Source: Spinacia oleracea (lineage: Eukaryota > Streptophyta > Magnoliopsida > Caryophyllales > Amaranthaceae). Taken from it: 64,000 nt of DNA. The translations under genes were made by a program, and so were the position numbers. The notes under the pieces are model-generated. The model searched no databases. It had not been told where the DNA came from and saw only the letters and a program-made list of their open reading frames with translations. Below are positions 12,382 through 24,352 of this stretch, one piece after another. Positions within the stretch are counted from its first letter, which is position 1; the number at the start of each line of letters is the position of its first letter. Where the stretch lies: assembly GCF_020520425.1 (NCBI RefSeq), contig NC_079491.1, positions 34,587,449 through 34,651,448 on the forward strand, written 5' to 3'.

Positions 12382-14290
12382 GTCCAAGTTTGATTATGAT
12401 GTATGACTTATTCACATGCAAGGAATGGTTTATGCTATTGTACGTAATGTCTAGCATGTTTTGAAGCATATCGTGCCTAGTTGCACTATTGTTATTTACC
12501 ACATATGAAGGGTAAGCTTTCGTTAGCCACCATATATGTAGGGTAGACTTTCGAGTCAATTGAATTAAGGATTCTTTCATGCCTAGTGCACAACCCGCAT
12601 GTTAATGTGCATGTTGTGGATACTCAACAAGTGTTGAGAAGGAATAATGGGAATAATTTCAGTTGCATCTTGAATGATTTATCACAAGTCCTAATGAATT
12701 TAAAAGGGGAGTCTTGTTTGGTTGTCCGTTTATTAAATGCCTTGCTTGATTGTGTCTTGAGTCGACTTTGTGAATAAGATATTAATAAACGTAAAGTGCA
12801 ACCAGAACAAGCTTCAAAACTCTTGGAACGTATATACCTCGAGTATGTACATGAAGGGAGTCTTGCTGGAAAACTTGTACTCCTATGAATGATACAAGAC
12901 GTTGTTTCATTCTTTTTATGCGTTGGAATTCTGTCGATATGGTCCGACAATTGGTTATTACTTTGGTGTGTGGTTGGCTCCCAACACCGGTCCTTTGGAC
13001 ATTTTCTTTAGGCCCGTTCGAAGCTTATTCTAATATATCTACAAGTCAAGAGTCGAGTCGATAATCGAGTTTGTCACCATGATTAATTGTTTATTGATTG
13101 GCTTTTGCATGTGATTTATTTATGTTTGGAATGAAGCATGTTAGTATATGATTTCATTCTAGCTTGTTTGTACTCAGCTTTCGCTGATTACGTGCTTTGT
13201 GTTTGGTCATGGCCTATGCCTTAATGACTCTATAATGATCCTTCAATTGCATTCGCATTGTTGGGGAGTAGAAAATTGATAACAGGTTGGTAGAGATGAC
13301 TTGCAAGAGAAGTTATCTTGCATGGGGATGGTTGAGCAAGTTTCTTTTTCTCTTGCACCGTTTCAAACTCTATTTATCTCACTTGTCTAAACTATAATGT
13401 TTTTATTAGTTAATGGATTTGGTTTTACTGTATTTGGTTGGGGTCGTGATGGTTCCAACTTGTATGGAGACCATTAACTATCTTTGATGGTTTTCAAAGT
13501 TTATTTATTCCGCTGCGTAACTTTGGTAAATAGCTTTAACAGTTAACACGGTGGCGGTAATACTTTAGTAATTCCTTATTTGAAGTTGGAAAAAGGGTTT
13601 ATTCTAGTGAGGAATTATTGGGGTGTTACAAAAAATTAATATATTAATTATCAATTCCAAATCTATAAACCATTTGTCCAAAAATTCAAGAATAAAATCA
13701 AAATCATAAGTTCACAATTCAATTGAAAAACGATTCATCAACCAAAATATAACAATTCAACCCATATATAGATTTAACACATAATTTATCAAGCCACATA
13801 CACGTACCTTGATTAACTAGCACCTCACAGAAAGTTAATTTGATCCTGCTACAGATCACTCACGAGTTCCTAACAATTAATAAATAAAAACCCTAATTAA
13901 TTCCTAATTGAACAATTAATCAATAAAAATAAATCTAATGGCCTTAAATTTAATTCATGAGTTATACATGCATAATAACAGTATTATTAATCATAACTTC
14001 GAACTCATGGTTTAAAAATACACTTTTAAAATTTTGGCATTAATTTAAAAGAGTTTAATTAGTAAAAACTGATTGTAAAGAGAGAAAGCTATGAAACCAA
14101 TTGGGGGTGTGGAAGTCACGACACCAAGGGGTAGTCGTCGGCGGCAAGGAGTGCACGACGGGGGTTTCAAGGTGGTGGTATTGGGATTTTAGGTAAGAAG
14201 GTTTAGAGCCAAAGAGGGAGAAGAAGTTTAAGAGCAGGCTTGGGAAAGCTCTCAACTTTTGGTATGAGGAATGATGAATGAAGTAGAGGT

Positions 14291-14335
14291 ATTAGGATTA
14301 GGATTAGGATTAGGATTAGGGTTATGGTTAGGGTC
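14291..14335 (+). repeat. telomere-like GGATTA/GGGTTA microsatellite
   Basis: About five GGATTA units run into AGGGTTATGGTTAGGG, close to but not the same as the plant telomere unit TTTAGGG. It is short, inside an LTR-like fossil, and most simply a microsatellite. Confidence 0.8.
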
Positions 14336-15300
14336 AGAATTGAACCCTAAGAGGTAGAGTTGGGGTTGGTGTTTAAGCTATGTTAGGATTCTAAATCTAG
14401 TCATTATTTTGGTGATTTTCGGTTTAGAGTAAAACTGATTCAAAATAGAAATACAGAGCCTTGAATAATTATTTAAGATTTATCCTGAAATTTTCATAAT
14501 TTATCTCGAAGAATTCGGGTTTTTAGAGAATTTTGAATTGATAAAACTCTTTAAAATCCAATTTTAAATAGAATTATCTTATTTTTCCAAAATAAATCTG
14601 AAATATATTCTCATAAATGTCTTATTATATAAAACTAATTTTATAAAATATTAAACATAATTTCTATGTTTATAAAATAATTTTAAGTTTAATAAAACTC
14701 TTTTTCTCCAAAATTGATTCCTAATAGAATTAGGAATCTATATCCACTTTAATTAATTTAATAATCGAAAATAATAAATTAAATAATATTCCCTCTAAGA
14801 CAATTGAATATTTCCCCTCCAAAACATTTGAATAATTTTCCCTCCAAAATAATTTAATATAAAATATATATTGAAAAATGCAAAAATGATTAATTAAAAT
14901 ACCTAAAAATATGGGGTATTACACATAACTAGCTTTAATAAGTGCAGGAAGGTCATATTGGACCACTAAAATGGCAATGCAGATAATAGAAGCACCTTGG
15001 ACCCTTAAGAGTGCATCAGCATCCAAATTTTCCTTTTCAGACTTGTATTGAATATCATAGTCAAACCCCATGAGTTTGGATAACCAAAACTGTTGGAATG
15101 GTGTCGAAACTTTCTGTTGTAATAGCCATTTGAGGCTCTTATGATCTGTCTTAATAGTGAAATGTGAACTCATCAGATATTGTTCCCATTTTTGAACTGC
15201 AAAGACAATAGCCAATATCTCTTTTTCATAAACAAAAAGTCTTTGTCATTTAGGCCCAAGTGATCTACTGATACAAGCCAAAGGATGATTATCCTGCATC

Positions 15301-16249
15301 AAATTACAACACCAGGAGCAAGATTTTAAATTATTTGTGGGCAATTTCAAAAGAAAAACTGATTCGGAGTATAAAGTACGAGCACTATGACCAATTGTAT
15401 TTTTTAATATTTTTTTCCGTTACTGTAATTTCTCATTATTAAATATGAATTGCAAAAAAATTAATTAACAATTTGCTTATCATTGGAGCAAGTAATAACT
15501 AGCAATGGTGTAGCTTGAGAAGATGATGTGTCATAACGAGCTATAATATGAATTCGCCCACCGCTAGAGTTTAGGTTGCCAAAAATTAATCATAACTAAA
15601 ATATTGATAGTGGATGAATAAACGAACATAAATTATTACTATTGTATATGTCCAAATTACAACATCGGGAGCAAGATTTTAAGTTACTTGTGGGCAATTT
15701 CAAAAGAAAAATTAATTCAGAGTATAAAGTAGACATAAATAAATAAAAAACGGTTCACTATATAAAAAGATGAACCAAACCAAACAGGTTTAATGGTTTA
15801 TGCCACAAAGTCAAAATTGTTATTTGGTAAATGAATTTTAGCTAGTTTGGAAATAGAATTTAAAAATAGTCACTTTGGTAATTAAAATTGTTAGAAATAA
15901 TCATGTGGGGCTACATGTATGGCTTATGTGTATAAAAGGCCAGTATCTTAAAGTTATCCCATAAAAGTGATCGGTTTTATATTTAGATATATTGGACTTA
16001 TAGGAATCTTATTGGTATGGGCTATTTATTGGTATGGGTTATGGTCCCGATTCATATGGTTTTCTATTCTCTCTAACATCCCATCATGCATCAATAGAAT
16101 ACAAAGGGAGACCATATAGAATTGGAAGATCCAAACTCCACCACTCATCAATCCAATGGAGAAAGGTACGCTTCTGCAATTATATTCAACCGATTAATCT
16201 AGTATGAAGTATTTAGTTTGAATGAAATCTAACAAAAATGACTTGGCTT
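15301..16249. other. non-coding stretch with a dispersed direct repeat
   Basis: A segment of about 73 bp starting ACAACACCAGGAGCAAGATT (about 15306-15378) recurs at about 15658-15731 with few changes, 352 bp downstream in the same orientation. No gene is seen. The right part (about 15970-16250) may belong to the LINE remnant that follows. Confidence 0.5.
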
Positions 16250-16901
16250 GGGTTCATCACAACAGGACCTCCATTTTCTCCCTCCTGGAGTGGATTCAGA
16301 GGTATAGCAAGAGCAAAGTTAGAAAACAATCATCTACATTGTTGTTGCTAGCTTGGTTTACAATATTTGGAGAGCTAGGAACACAAGTGTCTAGACTATG
16401 AAGGTGCCAGCAATCAAGCATACTGTTAAAATCATCCAGTTTGAAGTTAAGAGTAGAGTTGCAAATATGTTAAGCAAGAAAACTTGTACTAGAGATAGAG
16501 ATTGGTTCTTTAGTCTATTTAGGCTAGGTGTTCTTAGCCTCGTGTTGTTGAGTAAGTCAAAATCGCAGGCTGTTATGTTTTTACAAAAACATAACAAAAA
16601 AAAAAATCAATGAAATGGTACATGTTTTAATCAAAATGATACTCTGCTTTTTATGAAATGGTACTCTTTTTACCGAAATGGTACATGTTTTTATCAAAAT
16701 GGTACTCATTTTTTAATGAAATGTTACTCTTTTTAAATAAATGGTACATGTTTGACGTTGTGATGTGTTTGCTCACACATCACAGCATGCCGCCTCGCCA
16801 ACCTCATTGTTGTTTGCTTTCAATCCTCCTGTTTTGGGGTGACTTTGTAAATTGTTTGGAGTGATCAATAAAATTTATTACTTGCTTGTCAAAAAAAAAA
16901 A
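16250..16901 (+). mobile_element. LINE 3' remnant with poly-A tail
   Basis: Translated pieces resemble the C-terminal end of plant LINE ORF2 products after the zinc-binding domain: a degenerate 'W.TIF(I/W)R(A)RN' segment near 16360 and VKIIQFEVKSRVANMLSK near 16430. Several stops break it. A short array of 'GAAATGGTAC(A/T)' words follows (about 16612-16750). The element ends in AATAAAATTTATTACTTGC and an A run at 16891-16901, which is the usual LINE 3' end. No target duplication was identified. Confidence 0.6.
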
Positions 16902-17392
16902 TGTTAAAAAGTAGTCAATTTGGTAAAAAATTCCGTACAGATGGAGGAAAAGCTACAACCCGAACATCCTGCTATAAGATTCTACGTAATACTAAAGGGG
17001 CACTTTGTAAGCTAATGAGCCTACTGTGTTGTGCACGGTTTGTTTTACCATAAACATGAGCGAGTAAAACATTAAGGAATAGTAATAGATAAAATTTGAA
17101 TCCATGACAAACATATGTGTGTATTTAATCTCGAAATAGCAGTGTGCAATTCTAAAATGTAATGCTTCATGCTTGAGATAATCTCACCTAGAAAGAATAC
17201 AAAGAATATAAAAAACAAAAACAAAAACAAAAAGGAAAGAATAATTAATGCATATGTTTTACAGTGGTTGATCCAAAAGAAGCCTAATTAAGTTAGTGTA
17301 TATGATTCGAAAAACCCTAATTAAGCTAGCTAGCTAGCTAATTTAAACACAAACAAATGAAGAATATAATAACAATTATCTTTGATAATGTC
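16902..17392. other. 3' flank of the SAUR gene
   Basis: AT-rich with an AACAAAAACAAA-type stretch and a short CTAG repeat (near 17323). It probably includes the SAUR 3' UTR next to the stop codon. Nothing else is recognised. Confidence 0.4.
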
Positions 17393-17746
17393 TTAAGAAT
17401 TATCCTGCAATATTTTTTCCAACTCTTGGGGCTTACAAGGTACAACCAATGCACCATCATGTTGAAAACCATACTCTTCAGCAGCCTCCTTAAGCAAGTT
17501 CAAAAGAGCAGGGTTTCTTAAAAACCTCAATTCAACCACAAACCTTTTAACCTCATCGTCGCCGTTCCCTACAGCCAACACCGCGAAATGGCCTTTAGGA
17601 ACCAATGCCGGCTTCTTCCCTAGAATTTGTACCAACTCTTCATTGTTTGGGATGGTTCGAATGGGTTGTAACAGTTTCATGCACCACCTTAGCTTCACTA
17701 CAAACCTCTTTAGCCTCATCAAACTCATTTTCTTGTTTCCCACCAT
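17393..17746 (-). CDS. SAUR-family auxin-responsive protein
   Basis: An intronless 117-residue protein. Residues ~45-113 carry the SAUR domain: VPKGHFAVLAVG, then RFVVELRFLRNPALLNLLKE, EEYGFQHDGALVVPC and a final helix. The length and lack of introns are normal for the family. The N-terminus is basic (RLKRFVVKLRWCMKLL), as in the SAUR subgroup that has an N-terminal extension. SAURs generally act at the plasma membrane side by inhibiting PP2C.D phosphatases and so promoting cell expansion. That role is family knowledge and is not visible in this sequence. A TATA box lies about 85 bp upstream. The frame is intact, with no other SAUR copy in the window. Confidence 0.92.
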   Translation of the reverse strand: MVGNKKMSLMRLKRFVVKLRWCMKLLQPIRTIPNNEELVQILGKKPALVPKGHFAVLAVGNGDDEVKRFVVELRFLRNPALLNLLKEAAEEYGFQHDGALVVPCKPQELEKILQDNS

Positions 17747-17830
17747 TCTTTTTTGTTTTGTTGTTGGAGAATTGTATGTAATCTTGGTTTTAAATAATGC
17801 TTGTTTTTGTTGTTTGGGATTTTAATTTGT

Positions 17831-17838
17831 TATTTATA
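17831..17838 (-). promoter_or_regulatory. TATA box of the SAUR gene
   Basis: TATAAATA on the minus strand, about 85 bp upstream of the SAUR start codon. It fits a short 5' UTR of around 50-60 nt. Confidence 0.6.
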
Positions 17839-17899
17839 AAAGGATTATATATATAATGGAGGAGGAGGAGAGAGAATAATTAGAAAAGAAAATGAAGGT

Positions 17900-19099
17900 T
17901 CCATGCATGAGAGTGATGTGGGGGATCATTGCATATGGACTATAATAATGTAGGTTACGACGTTATAGTAGTATTTTTGCATTAAATACCAAACCCATTT
18001 GTTAGTCCAATGTTTTTGCAGAGGCTTACAACGTAGGGTCTTACCAAGTTACAATACGCGGTCTAACAATGTAGCTCATTCAGTCATTCCTCATGCGCGC
18101 TATTTCCCACCGCTCTCTGCCTTTATTACTTTCTGGCTACTGTTTCATTTTTGGGCGGTTTCTATTTTAATATGTTTGATTAAACTGGTTGTTGCTAATC
18201 TACGTTTATCGCAAACAAGTACACAATTGTACAAGTGTTTTAATAAACACATGTTTTAAATAAACTAGAAGTGATTCCGTACAAGAGTAGCTCCACTTTA
18301 ATTAGTATACGTCGGCAAAGAAATGAACTACAACTCTACAAGTATCAAGTATGGGTTGGTTCTGTTGAACTACAAGTAGGGATAATTAAAATGTCATACT
18401 CATTGGAAGTGTAAGGGTTTATAGAGAGATATCCTCATCTCTAAAGAGCTCTTAGTGAACTTTGATCCCATAATCTTGAGATTATGAGGTCAAGCCTTTG
18501 ATTCTCGCTCTTCGTATGTTTTAGCATATACTCCACTATACCCGACTTTATTTTTTAGGAGTTACATTTTCCTTTTAGGTAATTAACTTTTACATTAAAA
18601 TATTACACTCAGGTTACCCACTCCGCTATTGTTTATTATTTATATAGCTCTCTCTTTGTTCCCGCACATACTCAAATCATCTTTTCTCACCATAAATTAT
18701 TCAACCATTATTAAATATTTACAATAAAGAATTAATCATGTATACCTAGGAAAACCACATTTGATTAGATGGCATGTATCAACACATTTTATTAGATGAC
18801 ACGTGTCATCCATTCTTTCCTCCGTCAATTTGGTTTTTTATTTTATTTTTTCTTTGTTGTTTGATATATTATACAACTCCAATCGCCTCTTTCACTCCAT
18901 CTTTCTCATACAACATCAATTCACCAATCTATTCATTCAACATTTTCCACTACATCTTCCTGATTAACACTCAATATTAATACGCTATTTAATTTATGTG
19001 TTCTATCAATTTTCAAAAATTACCTCTATTTAAATCATATATATATTCTCTCTAAAATTACAAGCCCAATAAAATTAGAACGTAAAAAGATAGACTAAA
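17900..19099. other. intergenic DNA, no gene seen
   Basis: Contains a near-perfect small inverted repeat (CCATAATCTTGAGATTATGA, about 18469-18488) and two related 'GATGACACGTGTCATC'-like blocks near 18800. The latter resemble sequence inside the Helitron at 19425. Part of this stretch may belong to the Helitron whose 3' end lies at 19145. Confidence 0.4.
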
Positions 19100-19112
19100 T
19101 AACCACTATACA

Positions 19113-19145
19113 ACCGCCCATTTTTTAAACGGGCTTAAAAACTAG
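19113..19145 (+). mobile_element. Helitron-like 3' terminus
   Basis: GCCCATTTTTTAAACGGGC can form a short hairpin. It is followed by TTAAAAACTAG and then T, the arrangement expected of a Helitron 3' end (hairpin, then CTAG, inserted before T). The 5' TC end could not be fixed with confidence. Confidence 0.5.
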
Positions 19146-19424
19146 TTATGATAAGAAAACCAATTCACATACGAAGAGCGTATTTAAGTTGTATGAGTAG
19201 TAAGTAATTTATTTAGGCATCATTTGAATTCAACTCATCCCATGTTGAATGTGGGCCTATTTGTAAGTGAAAGATATAATCGTTGATAAAAGTTATAGCT
19301 TTGTGACTCCGTCGTGAATAGACTATGTGTGGCGACACAAAATGAAAAAAAGAGTTCCTAAAATCGAAAATATAACATTTCCTTGTATTTCTGAAAGTTT
19401 TTTCAATTGTTCTACACAGCCTAA

Positions 19425-19753
19425 TCTATTCTAATATTTTAAAATACAATGTTTGCATGAAGTGATGTCACGTGTCATCTCTGCCACGTTTCATCTAATT
19501 TATATTATTTTATTTTTTCTTAAATCATCATTTATATTCATCCTTTTCAATCTCCTCAATTAATTAGATATTCATTTTATTTCAAAAATAATTTTATTTG
19601 TTTCACATTCCAAATAATTTCTTAATACTCCAAATGCTTCACATTTTAATTATTACTTCAAAATTTGCGTATCCTAATTTATATTACATAAATAAATAAT
19701 GTACCAGAATGTTTAAATTAAGAAACTCGTGCATCGCACGGGGTAAAAACTAG
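19425..19753 (+). mobile_element. short non-autonomous Helitron
   Basis: It starts TCTATTCTAATATTTT directly after an A. It ends with a hairpin (CGTGC-ATC-GCACG) about 10 bases before AAAAACTAG, which is followed by T. These are the marks of a plant Helitron: 5' TC, 3' hairpin plus CTAG, A/T host dinucleotide, no inverted ends and no target duplication. It is 329 bp long, non-coding, and carries CACGTGTCATC near the 5' end as many plant copies do. Confidence 0.75.
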
Positions 19754-19900
19754 TTATAATGCAAATGAAATACTCTGTATATACTATACCCATAATATAT
19801 TACACTAGTCTTATATGCACCTTATGCATGCGAATATAAGAAAGTAGATTTGTATTTACATTTCAACCCAAATAACATTTGAAAATTTATAAACGCCTTA

Positions 19901-20643
19901 GGGGGTGTTTGGTTATGAGAGGTTTGAGGGAAAAAAAAGCTTTTTGAGGTGAATTAGAGGTTTGACTTTTTCAAAAAGCTAATTGGGAGTGTTTGGTTAG
20001 GAGAAGTTTAGTAGAGAGTTTTGGGGGTGAAAAATCTAATTCTCAAGAAGCTCAATATAAGAGCTTTTTGCAATGTAAAATTACTATTTTAATATTGCCA
20101 AAAATTACAACACTTAACAACTTAGCTTAGCATTCCACATTATTTCATTTACCCCATTTACTACTTGTTACTTGTTGTAAAAAAATTATATTAGTACGTT
20201 GAAGTACTTAATTAAAAACTATTCCAATCATGCTTGTAATGTCATTACTAACATTTCTCTATTTACATATCAATAATTTATGTATTTAAAATTTGAAATT
20301 AAGAATAATTTTTAAAAAAATAATTGTTTTATTTATTTTATAATAGGGAAAATGATTTTTTATTTATTTATTCTATGCTTATTTAAAAAATAAAGAGAAT
20401 ATAATTAACATAATAAACAATTGTCTAATACTAATAAGAAACAAATTATCCAACAACAAAGTATCCTTAATGGTCATTTCACATATTAAACAGCTAACAG
20501 CTAAAAACTAATTTTCCAAATACTTTTACACAAACAGCTAATTCAACCAGCTAGTCAAACCAGCTAATACAAATAGCTAACAGCTAACAGCTAGTCAAAC
20601 CAGCTATCAGCTAACAGCTAACAGCTCCTAACCAAACAAGGCC
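19901..20643. mobile_element. Tourist-like (PIF/Harbinger) MITE
   Basis: 743 bp bounded by TTA on both sides (19898-19900 and 20644-20646). The left end GGGGGTGTTTGGTTA matches the right end, read inward as GGCCTTGTTTGGTTAGGAG. TTA duplication plus GTTTGGTT ends are typical of Tourist-like elements. The right arm holds a CAGCTAA(C/T)-type simple repeat. No coding capacity. Confidence 0.8.
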
Positions 20644-20909
20644 TTAGACTTTTCTCTAATTCAACACCTTATAAAGAAGCGTTTTTTACGTCCACTTTTG
20701 ACTTGACCGTTCTCTATTCTCTTTCTAGAATCGAACAGTGAGAAGGAGTACACAACAATTACAATATTTAATATTCTCTTTTGTTTTATAGTATAGAATT
20801 GTTTATTAGACAATCGTTTTCTATTCTTCCTTTCTTTCAAAAAAAAAAAAGTTAAAATAAATAAACAACGCATCAAAGATATACAGAGTAGACAATTTTA
20901 AGCTACGTT

Positions 20910-21402
20910 TTACGCGAAGGGTTTGCCCTTGTTTTCTAGCCTCTTAGCAAGTTCAAGGCAGCAATGGTATTAGCCCCTGATGATATCCCAACCTACATAT
21001 TCAACAAAGTGAAAATCAGATAATGGTGCTATTATTTACATGAATATTAGCCATATGAAAGGTGTTCAACTGCTAAATGAACGTCGAGAACTTTAAACTC
21101 CCAGCAAACTAACACAAACTTATTAATTTGGGATCTCTATTAAGATTATAGCTAGTACGATCTGAAAGTTTGGGATGTAAAGATGATAAGAAGTGTAATA
21201 AACCAGCATAATTTGTTCTTACCAACAATCCTTCCTGTAATACCAACTGTTTGGCCATCTTAACGACATCATTAGTTTTAACCTGTGATGAAGTATTCAG
21301 AATACTAGCACACAGAGAAGTAAGCTTTGATATGGTTGGAAAAACAACAAAACAATAGAAATTTTACCTCAAGTGCATCCATTACATCCATGTCTAAAAT
21401 AT
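20910..21402 (-). pseudogene. cysteine synthase (O-acetylserine thiol-lyase) gene fragment
   Basis: Three consecutive minus-strand exon pieces: 21368-21402 (ILDMDVMDALE), 21223-21282 (VKTNDVVKMAKQLVLQEGLL) and 20910-20992 (VGISSGANTIAALN, then LAKRLENKGKPFA). They match the C-terminal half of the PLP-dependent cysteine synthase / beta-cyanoalanine synthase family, where GLLVGISSG is a hallmark. Splice sites are still GT-AG. The last exon has lost one base between AALN and LAKR, and the upstream exons, including the PLP-lysine region, are absent. It ends in TAA right after GKPFA, well short of the normal C-terminus. A leader-like segment with a good donor (CTCCTAG/GTACAA) lies near 22460, so a non-coding transcript from this locus is possible. 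Confidence 0.72.
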
Positions 21403-22329
21403 CTGATTTAACCCAACATCGTTTCTAGTTATAAAGTGAGGACTTATTTATATTGAAAAGGTAGATTAGCATGAGGCCAGATTGGTAATAACAACACATT
21501 AACATGCATCAACACTAATTATTATGAAGCATACATCACCCACTAATATCTTTAAAATAATTCAAATTAAAATATTCACCTCTAGCATTTCTAAAGAAAT
21601 AAATTACTAATTTCCATAATTGATCAATCAACTAAGAACACAATGCAATTGGCAATGGAATTAACACGAAAGATGTTCAGAATTTTCAAATTAAAATGAA
21701 AAGGAATAAGCATGAGAAATCAAAATTGACATAACTTAGGATTGACCAATCCTTGATAATCATAGTTTTCCATTATCACTAAAACGTATAGCTCTAATAG
21801 AATCCTTATGTAGTACTTCCTTGGAGTGATCTGCCAATGAGACTGGACAATTCTTTCTGCAAAATGTAGAAAAAAACTCAAAAATTTTAACTTTCCAAGC
21901 ATCAAAGTTTCACAAATTAATCACCAAATTCAACATCTATATAACATAATTACTCACTCTATTAAACAATACAACAAATAACAACATCAGAAGACTAAAA
22001 CCCTTTTGAAATTTCAGGTCAATTTCAATAGCAACCATTTCAAGAGAAACCCAAATCAATACGTTTCCAGAAATTTCGTTCACAAAACAATGCAATTAAA
22101 TTCCATATCACAAAGCCAAAATCGAGGACTTTCCACAAACATAATTAACGTGATACAATGGCATCAAAAACCGTAATTAGTCATCAAAATCAAGTAAATA
22201 GTGAAGGAAAAACAACTTACGCAAGATTAAACACCCAAATCTTACCAATTTGAAATCGATCATCAATCAATGGAGCTGTAACAAATTAACAAATTAAACC
22301 CTCAAATCATATAAATTTGTAACCGAAAG

Positions 22330-22570
22330 ATTTAAGAAATGAAAGAAATTGAGTGATTTACCTAAGAGAGAGAAAGAGCATGATTTGGGACTCGATTTCT
22401 TCCCCAAATCTTAAAAATTGAAATCAAAAGAACTGAGAATAGAATGAAATTGATTGTACCTAGGAGAGAGAAAGAGAGCTACGTGAGAGTGAAGCGGCGG
22501 AGGAAGTGAATTCCGGGTTTGACGGCCAGGAAGAGTTTGAGGGTAAAAGGGTAGAAGGGTAGAAGGTATT
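22330..22570 (-). other. leader-exon-like segment upstream of the cysteine synthase fragment
   Basis: Read on the minus strand, a purine/pyrimidine-biased stretch with CTCTCTTTCTCTCTCCTAG is followed by GTACAATC, a good splice donor. A second similar CTCTCTTAG/GTAAATC follows about 100 bp on. This looks like duplicated 5' UTR exon ends of a plant gene, with no coding frame. It may be the old promoter and leader of the cysteine synthase fragment at 20.9-21.4 kb. Confidence 0.4.
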
Positions 22571-23396
22571 TTAGTATTTTTGATTGGGGACACTAAAAGT
22601 GGGATTACCGAAATGTCCCTCCCCTCCTGGCTTATATATATAATAAAGATTTGTTTCAAAAAAATCTTTACATTTTCCATTTTAGTCTGTTTCATAATGT
22701 TTTTTGCATTGTGTTTTATTTTATTTTTGGACATGAAATGTTACTATCTTAATGCTCTTACTCCACAACATTTATCACTTTCCAATCCCTTTTTCTTATT
22801 TTATTTATTTTTTCTTACATTGACCCATCTTTTACACTCTTTCACTTACTTTATCCATATTTATTACATCCATTCATCTTTTTAAACATTCTTCCTTTTT
22901 TTATTTTAATATTTTATGTAAAGATTAACGGTAAAGAATGTTATGAAATGGAGTTAATATTTCGTATATTAGATTTGGACATATGGTGGATGGTTAAACA
23001 TTAATGTAACAAATCCATTATCAAGACTATACATTACTACACTAGTGATCATTTATAGTGGTCAATGATCACTAAACAATAATAATTCATGTGATAAAAG
23101 TGGAAGATATTTGAATTTAGTACTTTCGAAGCAATATTGTTTAAAAGTATGATTTCTTGATATTAAATTGATTTTTTTTAAAAGAAGTGTTTGTGAACTG
23201 TGATTAAGAAATGTGTGCATATTGTAATTAATAAAATAATAGTAATATTATAGCAATGACCTCAGCGGTGCCCTCCTCTGAAAGCCAATGTAGCCACTCT
23301 GTCTCAGCTAAAATTTAAAGAGCAATTATTGGCCATTTTGAATCTTGCCTGGTTTTTCCGTACATCGTCATTGATTTTAAATAAATCTACAACTAC

Positions 23397-23449
23397 ATAA
23401 TTCATAATTCATAATTCATAATTCATAATTCATAATTCATAATTCATAA
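23397..23449 (+). repeat. (CATAATT)n microsatellite
   Basis: About seven and a half uninterrupted copies of the 7-bp unit CATAATT. Confidence 0.95.
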
Positions 23450-24293
23450 TACCAGGCCAGTTCATTATTACTACATACTAACATACCTACAGCCTACAGG
23501 AAATGGCCGCCCCTCCTACTTTTACATTTTCCGTCTTCTTCTCCTCTCATTCTTCCCATTAGTCTTACGCCTTGTATCTTATTTCCTCCATTCTGAAATA
23601 GTTCTAACGTTTTTGGTTTACCTTGATTTTTTTTTTAATTGTAAGTGAATGCAAAAGAATTTACATAGTTGTCCCCACTTTTGGAAATAATTAACTAAAA
23701 TAAGTGAGGATTTTACTGTTAGTGGTGCAAGTGGGTAGATTAATGAAAACAAGTGAGGGCATTTTGGTGCAATTGAGTAGCGAAAGTTACCAAAAAAAAT
23801 CAAAGGATTGCAACTAAAAGAGACCGGGAAAAATATTAGTTTGATTTTCACCATAAAAAACTTTTGCATTCTCCAATTTACAATAATGACATGGCCTATT
23901 ACGCATAAAGTAAAAAATTACCCTTATTATTTTATAAAAATTACAATAATACTTTGTACTTAATAAAAAGTTACCCCAAATATTATAAAAGTTGCCCTAA
24001 TAAAATTAATTATAAATGCTTATACTAATGGTTGGCAACTTGGCATGTGTTCAAGAAGTCATAGAAATGCAAGTTTGAATATGATTAAATATATATAATA
24101 CGGAGTAATTATAAATTTTATGAAAGATTAAGTCAACAATTCATTACAAATCATCATCAATCATGGACTCATGGTATATCTAATTTTCTAAGATATGCAT
24201 AGTTAAGTGTGGACACATGATTTAAATTTCTTGGTCTGACGTGGAGATTAGAGGGAGGAATTAAATGGGTTAGAATGTTGACTTGGACCAATA

Positions 24294-24352
24294 ACAATAA
24301 AAATAAAAATAAAAATAAAAATAAAAATAAAAATAAAAAAAATAAAATAAAA
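24294..24352 (+). repeat. (AAAAAT)n microsatellite
   Basis: About eight AAAAAT units that break down into a longer A-rich stretch at the right. Open frames predicted through it on the minus strand (FIFIFI repeats) are artefacts of the repeat. Confidence 0.95.

Larger units (their letters stand above)
9439..14923. mobile_element. nested LTR-type sequences inside the Ty3/gypsy fossil
   Basis: The insertion starts TGTAACACCCC at 9439. One segment ends GGGGTGTTACA at 13630 and a second ends GGGGTATTACA at 14923. TG...CA ends of this form are typical of plant Ty3/gypsy LTRs. The 9439-13630 part has a TATA-like box (TATAAATA near 11172) followed by a pyrimidine tract and no coding region, as expected for a long LTR or an LTR-only copy. 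The 13631-14923 part is a second LTR-like piece. No convincing gag or pol lies between them. It is a fossil and is younger than its host element. Confidence 0.6.
8159..15300 (-). mobile_element. Ty3/gypsy LTR-retrotransposon fossil, split by a nested insertion
   Basis: Minus-strand pol remnants in the usual order for Ty3/gypsy: RNase H region (about 14924-15300, with TIKTDHKSLKWLLQQ), integrase zinc-binding region (about 9177-9438), integrase core (about 8871-9128, with WFDISMDFITSLPKS and VVVDRLSKYNHFMPLS) and the C-terminal part towards 8160. The copy is broken in several places and truncated, and no flanking LTR pair of its own was seen. It is interrupted by the nested insertion at 9439-14923. 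An old copy. Confidence 0.85.

Noticed and set aside
12200-12580. 126-residue minus-strand frame with NSTNI repeats
   Set aside because: The repeats come from the 42-bp tandem repeat in the LTR-like sequence and not from a protein.
14291-14335. interstitial telomere
   Set aside because: The unit is mainly GGATTA, not the plant TTTAGGG, and the tract is only about 45 bp inside an LTR-like fossil.
23581-23850. Stowaway MITE starting TTTCCTCCATTCTGAAATAG
   Set aside because: No matching inverted end with TA was found, so the element cannot be delimited.
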